From Budorcas taxicolor (lineage: Eukaryota; Chordata; Mammalia; Artiodactyla; Bovidae), in contig NC_068933.1 in assembly GCF_023091745.1 (NCBI RefSeq), forward strand, positions 22,944,001 to 23,008,000: a stretch of DNA of 64,000 bases, written 5' to 3'. Position 1 is the stretch's first letter; every line of letters begins with the position of its first letter. This document shows, piece by piece, positions 11,760 to 24,525 of the stretch. The position numbers were made by a program, and so were the translations under genes. The notes beneath the pieces are model-generated. The model was not told the origin of the DNA and searched no databases. It saw only the letters and a list, made by a program, of their open reading frames with translations.

Positions 11760-14160
11760 CACACATATGATAAGTTTTGCGTGGGTATGTCAAGTGCTTG
11801 GTAAAATGCTTGGCACAGAAAAAACACTGAAATAGTGTTAAGCTACTGTCACTATTATGATGTTTCGTGGACTTTGCATTGCTACAAAAACAAGTGGAAA
11901 GAAGAATTACCACATATAGTAGTACAGTACAGTGAATTGTGAATAAAAGACATTTTCCTTTAAGTAAAAAAGTTTAACTGCAACAGGAAAGCAGTATTTG
12001 ACTCTAAAGGTAACATTTATGGAGGAAGTAATTACTACTTCAAATATCTAAAGTCCCAGGGCTCCAAAATAACCTTTCCTAGTTTAGTGAAAATCATAGT
12101 GTCGTATTATTTTTTTTTTAAATGTCCGTGTTAGCTTAACACAGAGAAATGAGTTTGGATTGCTTTTTTTGCTTGCCTTTAAAATAAAAGGCAAATCTGA
12201 AATATAACTCAAAAGAGAATACTTGAATTTAAAACATAGTAGATATGTTCAGTTGTAAGAATATCTAGATTACTTTTGATGGAATAAATATTTATTGAAC
12301 ACCTATGATGTGCCATGTGTCCTGCTAGATGAAACAGACTTGGAGAGCAATGAAAAGATATTCTCTGTCTTTAACTATCTCATAGTCTAGCAAAAGAGGA
12401 AGGCGTGTAAAGCAGTGAAATGCAATGACACGCTACATGTTAGTGCTGTATTTATTGGAAATGGGAAGAACCAATGACATACTACCCAGTGCTATTTTAT
12501 GGTACATTGAAAAAATAGGGTCCAATATGTATGTCCCTGGGCAGACTGCAGTGACATGGGTCTCTCCCTTTCCACAATGAACAGAGAAAGTCAAAATGCA
12601 GAATTCAAATAGAAGCCAAACAATCTGATTTTACCACATTCTTATTAAGGGAAAAGATCAAAACCTCTTGAGAGTTTTAGCTTGAAGATTTGGGAAATGT
12701 TGGAGCATTGGCTTTCTGAACACTGGAAACAGGTATGGGGCTGACACATGAGAAAGAAATAGAAAGGGAGGGGAATTCCTTTTTTATGGTATTTCTGCTT
12801 AAATCAGTTTTTAAAGCACCTTTTAATGACCTTTAGAGTGTTCTTTTTACTATAACATTTATTCTGTGTTCATCTTTTACTTTAAAATAATCACTGTTGG
12901 TATCTGCTATTTCTCCCTTGAAATGTGAATTTTTTAGTGTGTGGTCACCTTATAATTTGTAAAAATTGCTGCCACTCTGTATACAGTTCCTTAGTCTTTC
13001 TTCAGTACTCCCATGTTTATAGATGTGGTCATTATGTTTCTATTGAGATATGTACGTGTTTTTATGGTAACCATCTTCAGTAAGCTTTCAGAATAAGAAA
13101 CATAAAGCCATCGGTTTTCCTAGGACTTTAGTCAAATTCTCTAGCTGGCCATGAGAGGTACCCAGAGTGGGAGACAAACACTCTACTGTCGAAGGTAACT
13201 GACTTTTAGGAAATTTCTTAAAGAAAAAGAACAATTAAAAAAGTACCTTGAAAAACAAGCTTTTGTGTTAGCAGAAGGGCCGCTTTACTGTGCATGTGTG
13301 TTTATTTTTTGCTGGTTTTGGTGTTACTATTATTTTGAGTATTCCTTTTTAGTAAAGTTAGAAAAGAAGTCTTTTGCAGTGGATCAGTTTTATGTTTTCA
13401 GTTATCCCTAGGTTAAAATATTAGAATGAAGAATTTTACCTATTTTATGAGGTATTAAATACATACTCCCCTCAATTTGGAGCTTAGGGAATAATGACAG
13501 ACTGGCTACTTTGTGAAAAATAGAAAGAACTGTAGAATCCTATAGAGTGGTTGTTTTCATTGTGAACTAAAATTTCAACATTAATATTAAGTAGAAACAT
13601 TATATTCAGAGAACACTTACTTCAAATATCCACATAAAATGAACTAAATTTCTGTTCCGGGTACTTCTCTCATAGTTTTGCAGAATGCTTACTTTCACTT
13701 CAGAATGATTTCATGTTACTTCTCATTTGCTGCTACAAATCTATTTATAATGGTGACTAACTACCACAAATATTTGGCTTTCCTTTTGTGTGTAAGGTCT
13801 CTGGATTTCTAAGTGCCAATGTTTCAATAAGATTTCTACTTTTATATTTATTATTAGAAGGGGACCAATGAGTAATCTTCAGATTTTTCATAAATACCAT
13901 GTATATATCAAGCTGAAAACTGAGCATTCAAGTGGATTTCTGAGATGTATTTGACACACAAAAATTAAAAAGCTAGAAGGTAGGATAGCTACTACCAAAA
14001 AACACATTATTAAAAACAAGGTCTGGTGCTTTATTTCAAAAATCTCATCCATCCCTCTTTTTTGTTTTTACTAGGTGTAAATGTTTATTTCAGTCCCTAC
14101 TTTACACACGATGTACAGCAAGTAACTAAAAAGCACATGACTCACAAATAGGTATAAAAT
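11760..14160 (+). other. Intron 3' of exon B, no gene seen
   Basis: AT-rich sequence with a possible old repeat near 12280-12400 (ttattgaacacctatgatgt). I see no exon with supported splice sites here. Confidence 0.45.
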
Positions 14161-14167
14161 GTGATTT

Positions 14168-14432
14168 ACATGGCACCCCACTCCAGTATTCTTGCCTGGA
14201 AAATCCCATGGACAGAGGAGCCTGGTAGGCTGTAGTCCATGGGGTCGCTAAGAGTCGGACACGAATGAGCGACTTCCCTTTCACTTTTCACTTTCATGCA
14301 TTGGAGAAGGAAATGGCAACCCACTCCAGTGTTCTTGCCTGGAGAATCCCAGAGGCGGGGGAGCCTGGTGGGCTGCCGTCCATGGGGTCTCACAGAGTCG
14401 GACACGACTGAAGCGACTTAGTAGTAGTAGTA
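14168..14432 (+). mobile_element. Bov-A2 SINE (dimer)
   Basis: Two Bov-A monomers lie in tandem, joined by a cactttcacttttcactttc-type linker. The 3' end carries a (TAG)n variant of the usual trinucleotide tail. No exact target duplication was found. Confidence 0.85.
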
Positions 14433-14896
14433 CAAAGAGGGAACACCCAACTGAAACAGGCACTGAGATGGTCCCAGATGCAACAATTATCAGAGAAAAA
14501 AATCTCATCCATTTCTTACTTAACTTCTTTGTTTTGTTCCTTTGATGTAGTCTCGTAATGCCTCTGACACTAGACACTTAGGCAAACAACCCATGTGTAG
14601 TCATGCCATCTTTATATAGTGCTTTCATCCACTGCACAACAGTATTCTGACAGCCTCTGACCAAGATAATTGGTTGCTTGAGTTGTTCCTGCACTAAATA
14701 GTATAGGGTTTTTATATGAAAGATTTTAAAGCTGGGCACCAAAACCCCAGAAATATTGTGGTTGTTGTTTTACTTAAAGCTACTGATCAGTATAGGTGGT
14801 CATTAAATCATTGTTAATCACTATCAACCAATGTTTCAATTCATTAATTCTTTAGTCAGCTTTGTCTAACCTGCTGTTTAATCCACACTGAACTCT

Positions 14897-16027
14897 TTCA
14901 GTTCAGTCGCTCAGTTGTGTCTGCCTCTTTGCGACCCCATGAATTGCAGCACACCAGGCCTCCCTGTCCATCACCAACTCCCGGAGTTCACTCAGACTCA
15001 CGTCCATCGAGTCGGTGATGCCATCCAGCCATCTCACCCTCTGTTGTCCCCTTCTCCTCCTGCCCCCAATCCCTCCCAGCATCAGAGCCTTTTCCAATGA
15101 GTCAACTTTTCACATGAGGTGGCCAAAGTACTGGAGTTTCAGCTTTAGCATCATTCCTTCCAAAGAAATCCCAGGACCAATCTCCTTTAGAATGACTGGT
15201 TGGATCTTCTTGCAGTCCAAGGGACTCTCAAGAGTTTTCTCCAACACCGCAGTTCAAAAGCATCAATTGTTCAGCGCTCAGCCTTCTTCACAGTCCAAGT
15301 CTCATATCCATACATGACCGCTGGAAAAACCATAGCCTTGACTAGACGGACATTTGTTGGCAAAGTAATGTCTCTGCTTCTGAATATGCTATCTAGGTTG
15401 GTCATAACTTTCCTTCCAAGGAGTAAGCGTCTTTTAATTTCATGGCTGCAGTCACCATCTGCAGTGATTGTGGAGCCCAAAAAAATAAAGTCTGACACTG
15501 TTTCCACTGTTTCCCCATCTATTTCCCATGAAGTGATGGGACCAGATGCCATGATCTTCATTTTCTAAATGTTGAGCTTTAAGCCAACTTTTTCACTCTC
15601 CACTTCACTTTCATCAAGAGGCTTTTTAGTTCCTCTTCACTTTCTGCCATAAGGGTGGTGTCATCTGCATATCTGAGGTTATTGATATTTCTCCCCGCAA
15701 TCTTGATTCCAGCTTGTGCTTCTTCCAGCCCAGCGTTTCTCATGATGTACTCTGCATAGAAGTTAAATAAGCAGGGTGACAAATACACAGCCTCAACGTA
15801 CTCCTTTTCCTATTTAGAACCAGTGTGTTGTTCCATGTCCGGTTCTAACTGTTGCTTCCTGACCTGCATACAGGTTTCTCAAGAGGCAGGTCAGGTGGTC
15901 TGGTATTCCCATCTCTTTCAGAATTTTCCACAGTTTATTGTGATCTACACAGTCAAAGGCTTTGGCATAGTCAATAAAGCAGAAATAGATGTTTTTCTTG
16001 GACTCTCTTGCTTTTTTGACGATCCTC
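14897..16027 (-). mobile_element. BovB (RTE) LINE 3' part, 5'-truncated
   Basis: On the minus strand this reads the C-terminal half of BovB ORF2 and the 3' end, with a (CTGAA)n-type tail at the left. Recognisable protein pieces are MYLSPCLFNFYAEYIMRNAG, the NNLRYADDTTLMAESEEEL block with the YADD reverse-transcriptase catalytic motif, and the SKITADGDCS-type C-terminal region, here in a different frame. The frame breaks near 15596-15612, where the sequence reads KVKWRVKKLA then stop. The copy at 45815 carries the same 1-bp loss. Non-functional. BovB reached ruminants by horizontal transfer, which is established for the family. Confidence 0.9.
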
Positions 16028-16069
16028 TAATTACTGTATTTTCCAGTACTAAAATTTCTGTTCGATTCT

Positions 16070-16250
16070 TCTTTTTTTTAACATTGAGATAAAACTCATG
16101 TACCAAACAATTCACCATTGTGCTTCTTGGGCATGTGTATACCTTCTTTAGAGAAATGTCCATGCAAGCCTTTTGCCTTTTTAAAGACTAGGTTTTTTTC
16201 TCTATTATTGAGTTGTAAGAGTTCTTTATATATTCTGAATATATGAAGAA
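16070..16250 (-). mobile_element. L1 fragment, antisense
   Basis: Antisense L1 signatures are present: aacattgagataaaactcat, tacaccttctttagagaaat-like sequence, and agttgtaagagttctttata near 16210. The UTR and ORF2-end pieces lie closer together than in an intact L1, suggesting an internal deletion. Confidence 0.5.
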
Positions 16251-16711
16251 AGAGGCCAAGCCTGAGATAAGAAAAACCACAGATTTTATTTGAAAAATAA
16301 GTACTGCTGGAACAGGGAGGGTGTTCTGTGCTATTTAGTAATATCAGCTTCATAGAAAAACAATCTCCCTCGTTTCCATGTGATAGAATTCCAACAACCA
16401 CAGAACTGAGAACCTCAATCATCTGGGGCATTTTGGAACCCCAGCTAGACAGCTTTGAGTGTATCTTCAACTATCAAAAGGAATGTTCGAAGATACTGGC
16501 ATTCATATTAGAGTGTATTGAACACTGGAATCACAAAATAACCCTCCTTTGAAGACATCAAAAACAGCAGAAATTATTAACCTTCATTACTGTAATTGGC
16601 GCAGGGTGAAAATAGACAGATATATCTTATCGCAGCTCAGTGTGGCAACAGTAGCTCTACTTCCACAGACCAAATACATCCCTAATCTTTTCATCATTAC
16701 TACCAAAGTAG

Positions 16712-16893
16712 CCCGCAATGCGGGAGACCTGCCTGCAATGCGGGAGACCTGGGTTCCATCCCTGGGTTGGGAAGATCCCCTGGAGAAAGGAAAGGCTACC
16801 CACTCCCGTATTCTCTGGAGAATTCCATGGGCTTTATATAGTCCATAGGGTCACAAAGAGTTGGACACTACTGAGCGACTTTCACTTTCACCA
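16712..16893 (+). mobile_element. Bov-tA SINE with duplicated head segment
   Basis: A sense Bov-tA in which gcaatgcgggagacctg, part of the tRNA-related head, occurs twice in a row at 16717-16752. The front of the head is missing. The body runs to the gagcgactttcactttca end. Confidence 0.75.
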
Positions 16894-17091
16894 AAGTAGC
16901 AATGAGATAGATAAGGGTGGAGACACAGCTCATGGGGGAGGTGGGAGCTGAGGGTAGATAGAATGCCACCCAGCCAGGGACTGCCAACTCCTCCCAAGAA
17001 TGGTCCAGAGTAAGTCCTACCTAAATACTACTGGAGAGTGACCGAAATAAAGCTTCAAGAGCATGTCCTGACTGCAAGTTCATGGTCATTT

Positions 17092-17362
17092 CTGCTGCTG
17101 CTGCTGCTAAGTCACTTCAGTCGTGTCCGACTCTGTGTGACCCCATAGACAGCAGCCCACCAGGCTCCCCAATCCCTGGGATTCTCCAGGCAAGAACACT
17201 GGAGTGTGTTGCCATTTCCTGCTCCAGTGCATGAAAGTGAAAAGTGAAAGTGAAGTCACTCAGTCATGTCTGACTCTTCACGACCCCATAGACTGCAGCC
17301 TACCAGGCTCCTCCGACCATTGGATTTTCCAGGCAAGAGTACTGGAGTGGGGTGCCATCGGT
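17092..17362 (-). mobile_element. Bov-A2 SINE (dimer)
   Basis: Antisense dimer with a (TGC)n tail at its left end, two Bov-A bodies and the gaaagtgaaaagtgaaagtg linker. It ends at ggggtgccatcg. Confidence 0.85.
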
Positions 17363-17364
17363 GA

Positions 17365-20085
17365 CTTTAAAAAAGAAGGAACTCCAATGCCACATTCAAC
17401 CTGATATTTTAGCCGCTTTCACCAACAGTTCCAAAGACTACATGATCATTGTAACCTATCCTTGAAGAAAAACAAAAAACAAAAACTCTCAATATGTCTC
17501 TGAAACACAACTGTGAGGCACTTATATAAATCTATTTTTCTCCTCTCTGGCATAATAGAAACAAACAGTAATCTGGGAGTCTTACATTCACTTGTCAATA
17601 GTATTTTCCTCCCTAAAAAACATAAATGTTTTGAAGCAGAGGTAAAAAGGAGGGTGATGACTTTGTATATGAATTTTGACTTAGTGTTATTTTTAATGAA
17701 TGTTATTAACATTTAAGTCATTTAAAAACAGGATCTTATTTTTTCCTTTTTTCATCCAATATGATACGGTCTAATCTGCTATGAAACTATAAAATGTTGT
17801 TGGCATTTGTCCTAATTATATAGCATATTGAGGAAATTAAAACTGATTCAAGAAAGAAAAGAAAAACCATCAGAGATTCCCCATAAAGCTTCCAATATAA
17901 ACCACATTTATACAAATTGTAATCACACCTCTCATACATATAATTATTAAGCTAAAGGCATTATGCATGTGACATATTATTAATATATGGTAGACAGTAA
18001 AACTGAAAAACAGCCTGTAGATTCCGGAGTTCAAATCACATCCTTTTCAAGGATCATTTAAAACCCAATTCATATGCAAAATTTTAGGTCTCTGTTTTGT
18101 TTTCCCAAGATATTATTCTGTATTTTTGCTTAAGTGATTATCATATTTTTTAACAAAGCTAGTAATTTTGTCTAATGCTGTCCACTATTTAAAACAAAGG
18201 GATGAAACATTAACATTTTTTTTGCAAATAGGAACTACACATATTCCTTTTTACTGGTTTCTTAGAGGGAAAATACATAAAATTACTAGAATTTAAATAT
18301 TGTTTCATAATGTCACTTATGGTAAATAAGGAAAATAGCATAGTAAAAGAAAAAATAACCACACAGAATTTGTAAAGAGAGTTTAGTCCAATTCTTCTAA
18401 AACATCAAAAAATTTGAATTAGTAAACTTTACCACTTTGTGAACAAAAATGTAATGGTCTTAGAAAAATGCCTTTGATTGTAATGCTTTTGAATGTGATA
18501 ATTTAATTTAGACCTAGCTAAGCAGTAACATTAAAGTATGTGGATTTTTAAAGTATTTTTCTTTGTTCACTAAGATCCTCATTGTTTATGAGAGAGAAAA
18601 ATAAGGCAAATTTTATAGTGTTTTTAAGGAAAAATGAGCCACAGGAGAGCTGAGGAGAAAATGTTTCTAAAAAGGAAATCATTCTGTGATTATGACAATG
18701 AGATATTTCTTAACATAGAGGATTCCATTCACATATTCTGGATTTTGAAATTATAAATAAATATTAATTCATTAAGCTTGGCTTTGAAGAATAGAAACAT
18801 TTTTCATAACCGTTTACTTTTCTACTTAAAATTATTCAAAATTCTCTCATTTCTTGTGCTTGAAGTTACTGACATCTGTTTCCATCCCACATGCACATTA
18901 CTTCCTGATGGTGTTGTTTGGGATGGGCTATTTGAGCTCCACAATAACCTCCTCACGTAAGATTTTTCACTTTGAATCTAGGAGTCTCATTGTACCAAGA
19001 ATCAGCGTAACCTGCATCCAGACACACTAATCCTTCATACGAAAGTCTGAGCACAGGGTAGTTACGTGATTTTTTTTTAATTGGAAAATGTGTTTTTCTA
19101 TCTTGTTCATATTTCATGTATAATAACCTGGTTAATTAGACATCTGGAGCAGAATTCCTACAACTAGAAGAAAGATGGGGAAAATGAAAGATATAAATGA
19201 GGACAAGAAATGGTAAAAAAAAAAAAAATTCTGCAACCTAGGATTTGGTCATATGAATAGTACTTTTGTATGTTATCATCATTACAATGAGAAAAATTTA
19301 GTTTTTCCATGTGCTGATGTTACTTCTCGAATCCAGCTCATATTTTCATCCAAGAGAAACAACAACTTCCAGTTATTTCTGGGCAATGTAAAATGGCAAG
19401 CCAAAGGCATGCCACATCACAGCAACCAAGAATATAATTCATAGCACTGAGCAGTAATAATAACCCGTAAGCCTTCTTCACAGCACTTCCTTCATTTCAA
19501 ACTGAGTTGTCCCCAAGTTCTAATTACATATGCAGTGTTTCCATTCTTTTTGTAATTCCTTTCTTTGATTTTTGATTGATAATTAATGCTGCCCCTGATG
19601 TTTGATGGCCTCCTCAGTGCTCACTTCAACAGTCAGTTGAAATGTTTAACTGGATTTTCCATGTGAATATTCAGTATCTTTTACACTAAATTTACACAGA
19701 GAGTTTTCGTGACTATAGTTTTGAGCTATCTACCACAAACCAGATTTCTAAATGAAGAAGTAAAAATAGCCACAGAGCATTTGTGTATTCCGAATATCAC
19801 CCATCTGAACAGTTGGAGTCATGTAACAAAAATATGAAAACAAGGGAGTTGTTTATTCTTTATCTTCATGGGGTCCTAAGGCACAATCACTTGAAAGCTA
19901 CCAGTGTTCTTGATATTCTGGTTAGTTAATGAGCATTTTGTATGTTACTTTCTTAGTTTTGAATGAAATGAATAGTTCATATTCCCTACATTATTGTTGC
20001 CACTCTCACTTTTTAGTGACTCTCTGTTCTTTCCGCTGTGACAACTTGGTGTAAGGGAGGCAACTTCTGGATTATTTAACACCTT
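17365..20085. other. AT-rich sequence without recognised genes
   Basis: Open frames are short and lack splice context. An A13 run lies at about 19216. I see no young repeat here. Confidence 0.45.
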
Positions 20086-20087
20086 CC

Positions 20088-20221
20088 CTGGAGGAGGGCA
20101 TGGCAATCCCTGCCCAATATTCTTGCCTGGAGAATCCCATGGACAGAGGAGCCTAGTGGGCGACAGTCCATGGGGTCACACAGAGTCGGACGGGATTAAA
20201 GCACTTCAGCGGCAGCAGCAG
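20088..20221 (+). mobile_element. Bov-A/Bov-tA SINE, 5'-truncated
   Basis: The body starts at ggaggagggcatggcaat and ends with a short GCAGCAGCA tail. The tRNA-related head is absent. Confidence 0.75.
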
Positions 20222-21834
20222 ATCATGAAAACAGCTCCAGTTACTTCCTTTTTACCGTAGATTGCTTTGTCCATTTTATTTTGTTGCGGTCCGTTGACTC
20301 ATTTTTAAGGCACTACCTTTATATAAACACTATGATACTAAATGGGCATTACCAAACTAGTCATACTGTGAAATGCAGAGAATCATACAAACAAGGAAAT
20401 AATAATAATAAATCAGTGCTATTCAGACTGCGCTCTGGGCACCCCTGAAACTGCCTTCCTCCATCTGTCCCAGCCAGACTTACATTCATCCCTCTTATAT
20501 ATCAGCCTTCAAAAATGCTGGAGAATTTTTTTCTTGGGGTCCAGATAGCCTCTAATATCTGTCTACTTTATATCCAAGAGCATCCTGGTAAAGCTGAACT
20601 TTAACCCAGAACTTCTCTGCTGCTCGGGCAGCACTTTCACTCACAAAGTTTCATCATCACTGAGTCCTGAGCTCTGGGTGCCAATCAAAAACAAAAAGGT
20701 GGGAGAGAGCAGGCTCTGGATCAGAGCAACTCACCTTAGCCTGGGTCTGGAATTCTGCTGGTTCAGATCATTAAATTCTCTATTTCAGACACTGAACTGT
20801 AGATAGTTTTACTTCTTTAAAAACTGTCTATTGGGGAGTTAAGTCAGAATTTTAAATAACTATTATGAGATAAAAACATTTAGAACTCAGAACTAGTAGA
20901 ATTTCTATGTAAATTTGTTTCTTAAGGAAATTTAAATTTTACCTTTTGAATTTTGTGAATATATCAAAATTGTACAATCATTTCCCTACTGATAGCTCAT
21001 TTATAGTTTTTTTCTGTATTAAATACAGTATTATATAACATTATAAAGAATAGTTCTACATATATTTTTGTCTGCATTTCTAATATTCTTTTGTGTAGTT
21101 ACATAGACTAAAAAAGGGCTCACATATTTGTTAAAGAGTAATTTTCTATTTCTCCTAATATTGAACTTTTAAAATATTTATTAGATATTTGAACATCTTA
21201 ATCAGAATGTAAAAAAATTTACTAGCCATGTGTAATATATCTAAATGATATATTCATGTCTTATGAAATTATTCTACATTTTATTAAACAAAAGCCTTTC
21301 TGATTTATAATGTAGCTGAACTTGAATACTATTAATGTTGTAAACATTAATGTTACAAAACTTAATTCTTCCCCTCCCCCCCAAAAAAACCCCATAAGAA
21401 CTCACTATGGACATGTGTAAGCCATTGTGCTAGATGGTGGGATAGAACAGGTTGGGTTAGGCTCCTGTGGACCTCATGTTGTAGTTGACACATCACCCTC
21501 TCCATGTCTGAAGGATCCCATTGAGGTTCCTCTAACCAGCCTTGAAATGAGAACAGGCTCCCTACTAACCTTTCCTTGTAGGGAAAAACGTGGAAGAGGA
21601 CTCACAGAACCCCAAATCCCTCTCCAAAATCACTTTTCCCCAAATGTTCTGATTCTTCATCCCATTAGATCCTTTGAGGATTAGGGGAGATTGAGAGTTC
21701 TCTAATGCATTCTCCTCCAAATCCTTTTATAAGATCTTCATTTTTTTTTTTCCTGTATCACAACTCACTTTGATATTGAATCTGTCACCTTAGGGTTTAA
21801 GTCAGAACTTCAGTTTTAACATCCTGTCACACAG

Positions 21835-21903
21835 ATCTGTGTCTGATGAGCCGTGATGACGGCTGCCAGGGCAGCACGTTTCTTCTCTGCTGCTGTCTGA
21901 AAG
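21835..21903 (+). other. GC-rich patch with exon-like borders (unassigned)
   Basis: This 69-bp GC-rich island in AT-rich DNA is preceded by a plausible acceptor (tcctgtcacacag) and followed by gtaagaa. One frame is open, reading LCLMSRDDGCQGSTFLL. It is not the phase needed to follow exon B directly; in that phase a TGA appears at codon 4. It also contains a GTGATGA (21853-21859) and a CTGA (21897-21900), like snoRNA C and D boxes, but no matching terminal stem. Function undetermined. Confidence 0.25.
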
Positions 21904-22092
21904 GTAAGAACACTGAGCAAGATAAAACCGCAGATTCAAGGTTATGGTGGTACCTTTTTGTTGTTCTCTGAAACTGTATTTAGACAGGACTAAAGACCAG
22001 TAGGCACACACCCAAAAGGGGTGAATACCACTTTTCAGTTCCTTGATTGGCCCAGCTAAAGGCAGAACTCATATCCCCTAAAGGAGGGGAAC

Positions 22093-22357
22093 AGAGAAGA
22101 CGACGGCACCTCACTCCAGTACTCTGGAAAATCCAATGGATGGAGGAGCCTGGTGGGCTGCAGTCCACGGGGTCACGAAGAGTCGGACACGACTGAGTGA
22201 CCTCACTTTCACTTTTCACTTTCATGCACTGGAGAAGGAAATGGCAACCCACTCCAGTGTTCTTGCCTGGAGAATCCCAGGGACGGGGGAGTCTGGTTGG
22301 GCTGCCGTCTATGGGGTTGCACAGAGTCAGACACGACTGAAGTGACTTAGCAGCAGC
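22093..22357 (+). mobile_element. Bov-A2 SINE with 13-bp target duplication
   Basis: A complete dimer ending in cagcagc. It is flanked by exact direct repeats aaaggaggggaac at 22080-22092 and 22358-22370, which define the insertion precisely. Confidence 0.92.
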
Positions 22358-22480
22358 AAAGGAGGGGAACCTATTTAAAAAATGGGTTTCCCTTAAAAAC
22401 ATCAAGTCAGAAAACATACTGCTCAGATGGCACATTAAAATACTCCAACATGGTTTGTCTGTTGACAGACAATTGAGCTG

Positions 22481-22617
22481 TTGTTGTTGTTTGTTGTTCA
22501 ATCGCTAAATTGTATCCGACTCTTTACCACCCCATGGACTGCAGCACACTGGGTCTCCATGTCCTTCACTATCTCCTGGAGTTTGCTCAAACTCACGTCC
22601 GTTGAGTCAGTCATACC
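22481..22617 (-). mobile_element. BovB 3' end, older subfamily
   Basis: Antisense BovB 3' UTR only, with a (GTT)n tail (ttgttgttgtttgttgttca). It is flanked by near-identical direct repeats caattgagctg (22470-22480) and caattgaactg (22618-22628). Confidence 0.75.
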
Positions 22618-23072
22618 AATTGAACTGTAGATTAACAAATTTGAACACAATTTTAAAAATGAAGGCCAAAGGTTTAAAATAAACAACTGTATTCTTGCAG
22701 AGGTAAAATGTAAGTGTTTAGCTGTTTGCCTAGACTTTTACTTTTTTCTACTTTGGGGGTACACTAGCATAATTTGTTTTGTCTATTGGAGGGCTTGATT
22801 TCTTCTTCAACTCCAACAAGTACTGAAGAAACACCCTTCTGCATGAGTCCATTTCTTGGGAATTGTGATGTGGAAGAGGTCTAATGCAGTGACAAGGGAT
22901 GAACCCTGCCTGGCAGAGCTACTGGACATTTAGTTTGTGGCTGAACTCTAGAAGCGCAAGTAGCTTCTTGGCATAAAGAAGGATGGGTTTCAGCAATAAG
23001 TACACTTAGTGGGTCTTAAATGGTCAGATCAAGCATGGATGGAGGGAATTAGGTCAGTCTAACTTAGTGGAG

Positions 23073-23408
23073 GGACTTACCTGGTAGCTCAGCTGGTAAA
23101 GAATCTGCCTGCAGTGCAGGAGACCTTGGCTCGATTCCTGGGTGGAGAAGATTCCCTGGAGAAGGGGTAGGCTACCCACTCCAGTATTCTTGGGGCTTCC
23201 CTGGTGCCTCAGGTGGTTGAGAATCTGCCTGCAATGCAGGAAACCTGGGTTCGATCCATGGGTTGGGAAGATCCCCTCATGGAGGGCACGGCAACTCACT
23301 CCAGTATTCTTGCCTGGAGAATCCCATGGAGAGAGGAGCCTGGCAGGCTACAGTCTGTGGGGTCGCAAAGAGTCGGACACAACTGAGTGACTAAGCAGAG
23401 TACAGCAC
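23073..23408 (+). mobile_element. Dimeric Bov-tA (head-body-head-body)
   Basis: Two tRNA-headed units lie in direct tandem. The first is a short one (tagctcagctggtaaagaat through tccagtattcttggg). The second is a full Bov-tA beginning cttccctggtgcctcagg. One pair of near-perfect direct repeats, aacttagtggag (23061-23072) and aacttaatggag (23409-23420), encloses both. This indicates a single insertion of a dimer. Confidence 0.8.
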
Positions 23409-23879
23409 AACTTAATGGAGTAAATGGATATATTCTGACTCAGAAACTGCCTGGGTGGCAGGAATTGACCCCAAGGATACCTGCTTATATTCAGACTCAG
23501 GCTGAAGGACTATTTTTCTTAAGTGTTTGAAGCAATAGGATACTAAATATAATTTTTTTCTTACCAAATACCTGAAAACTTTCATTAATATATTATTGTC
23601 AAGCCAGAAAATAATTTTATGGCAAAAAATACATAATTCCACTTAAAAGCAAAAGACACAAATTTTAAATCATTTCAATATTTTTTATTAGTTACCATCA
23701 TACATTTATTATTTTCCACAATTATCCTAGCATATTTCTGAGTTACACAGAATAAACAACATTACTCATTAACTGGTTTGAAGAATATTGTCATTGCGGA
23801 TGATCCATAATTCTATTTGCTGTACAAATTGGAAGGGCCATTAAAAAGACATGGAGTATATGCTCCCCTGTGTATCTTT

Positions 23880-23898
23880 TCAGTTCAGTTCAGTTCAA
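23880..23898. repeat. Short (CAGTT)n run
   Basis: Three CAGTT units resemble the terminal repeat of young BovB copies, but no BovB body follows. It is either an extreme 5'-truncation or coincidence. Confidence 0.35.
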
Positions 23899-24525
23899 GC
23901 TGTTAGTTAAGCACATAGGAAAATTCTGTTACTCTTTCAGGCTGATGTAGGACTTTTTCTTTTTTAAAGATTTGTAAATAAAATTATATATAGATATATA
24001 GAGATATATAATTCTCTATGGAAGAATATTTTCATGTTTTTCAAATTATGTTTATAATGCATTTTATAGTACACAAGAACTTTCCTCCACCCCAAACAGA
24101 TATTTTAGAGAAAATTCTAATGCAGTTAATATCTTTCTGGGACATAAATTTGAGTCCCATATGTGTTATTTTAGAATATTATTTTTACTCCAAGAGAAAA
24201 TGAATACACTACTGACTTAAAATTCTATCTAGGTATAATTATTGTATCTTTGAAAGGACTTTCTTCTTTAATGAGAAAATAGTACAGGTAGGCTCTTATG
24301 AGTACTCAAGTTACTATTCTTGGGATTAGGAAATACTATACCTTAAAACAAATAAATTATACAAAAAATTAACACATTGAAATAGTCATCCTTAAACCCT
24401 TGAACAGCAGGATGATTGCTCTATCTTGCCTTTTGTTTTCCTGTTTGCTTTCTTGTTCTTTCTTCCTTTCAGAATGCTGCCATCTTCTGGTCAAATTTTG
24501 TATCACTTCATACACAAAATAGACC

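Noticed and set aside
21843..21875. Hammerhead ribozyme-like CTGATGA followed by a gccg/cggc hairpin
   Set aside because: The required GAAA after stem II is absent (tgcc follows) and no stem III with a cleavage site is present.
21980..22501. Open frame of 173 codons on the minus strand
   Set aside because: It is mostly the antisense of the Bov-A2 at 22093-22357, whose translation (SCPTLRDPVDCSPPGSS) recurs at every Bov-A2.
23073..23200. tRNA gene-like segment (tagctcagctggtaaagaat)
   Set aside because: It is the tRNA-related head of Bov-tA, without a complete cloverleaf and fused to a Bov-A body.
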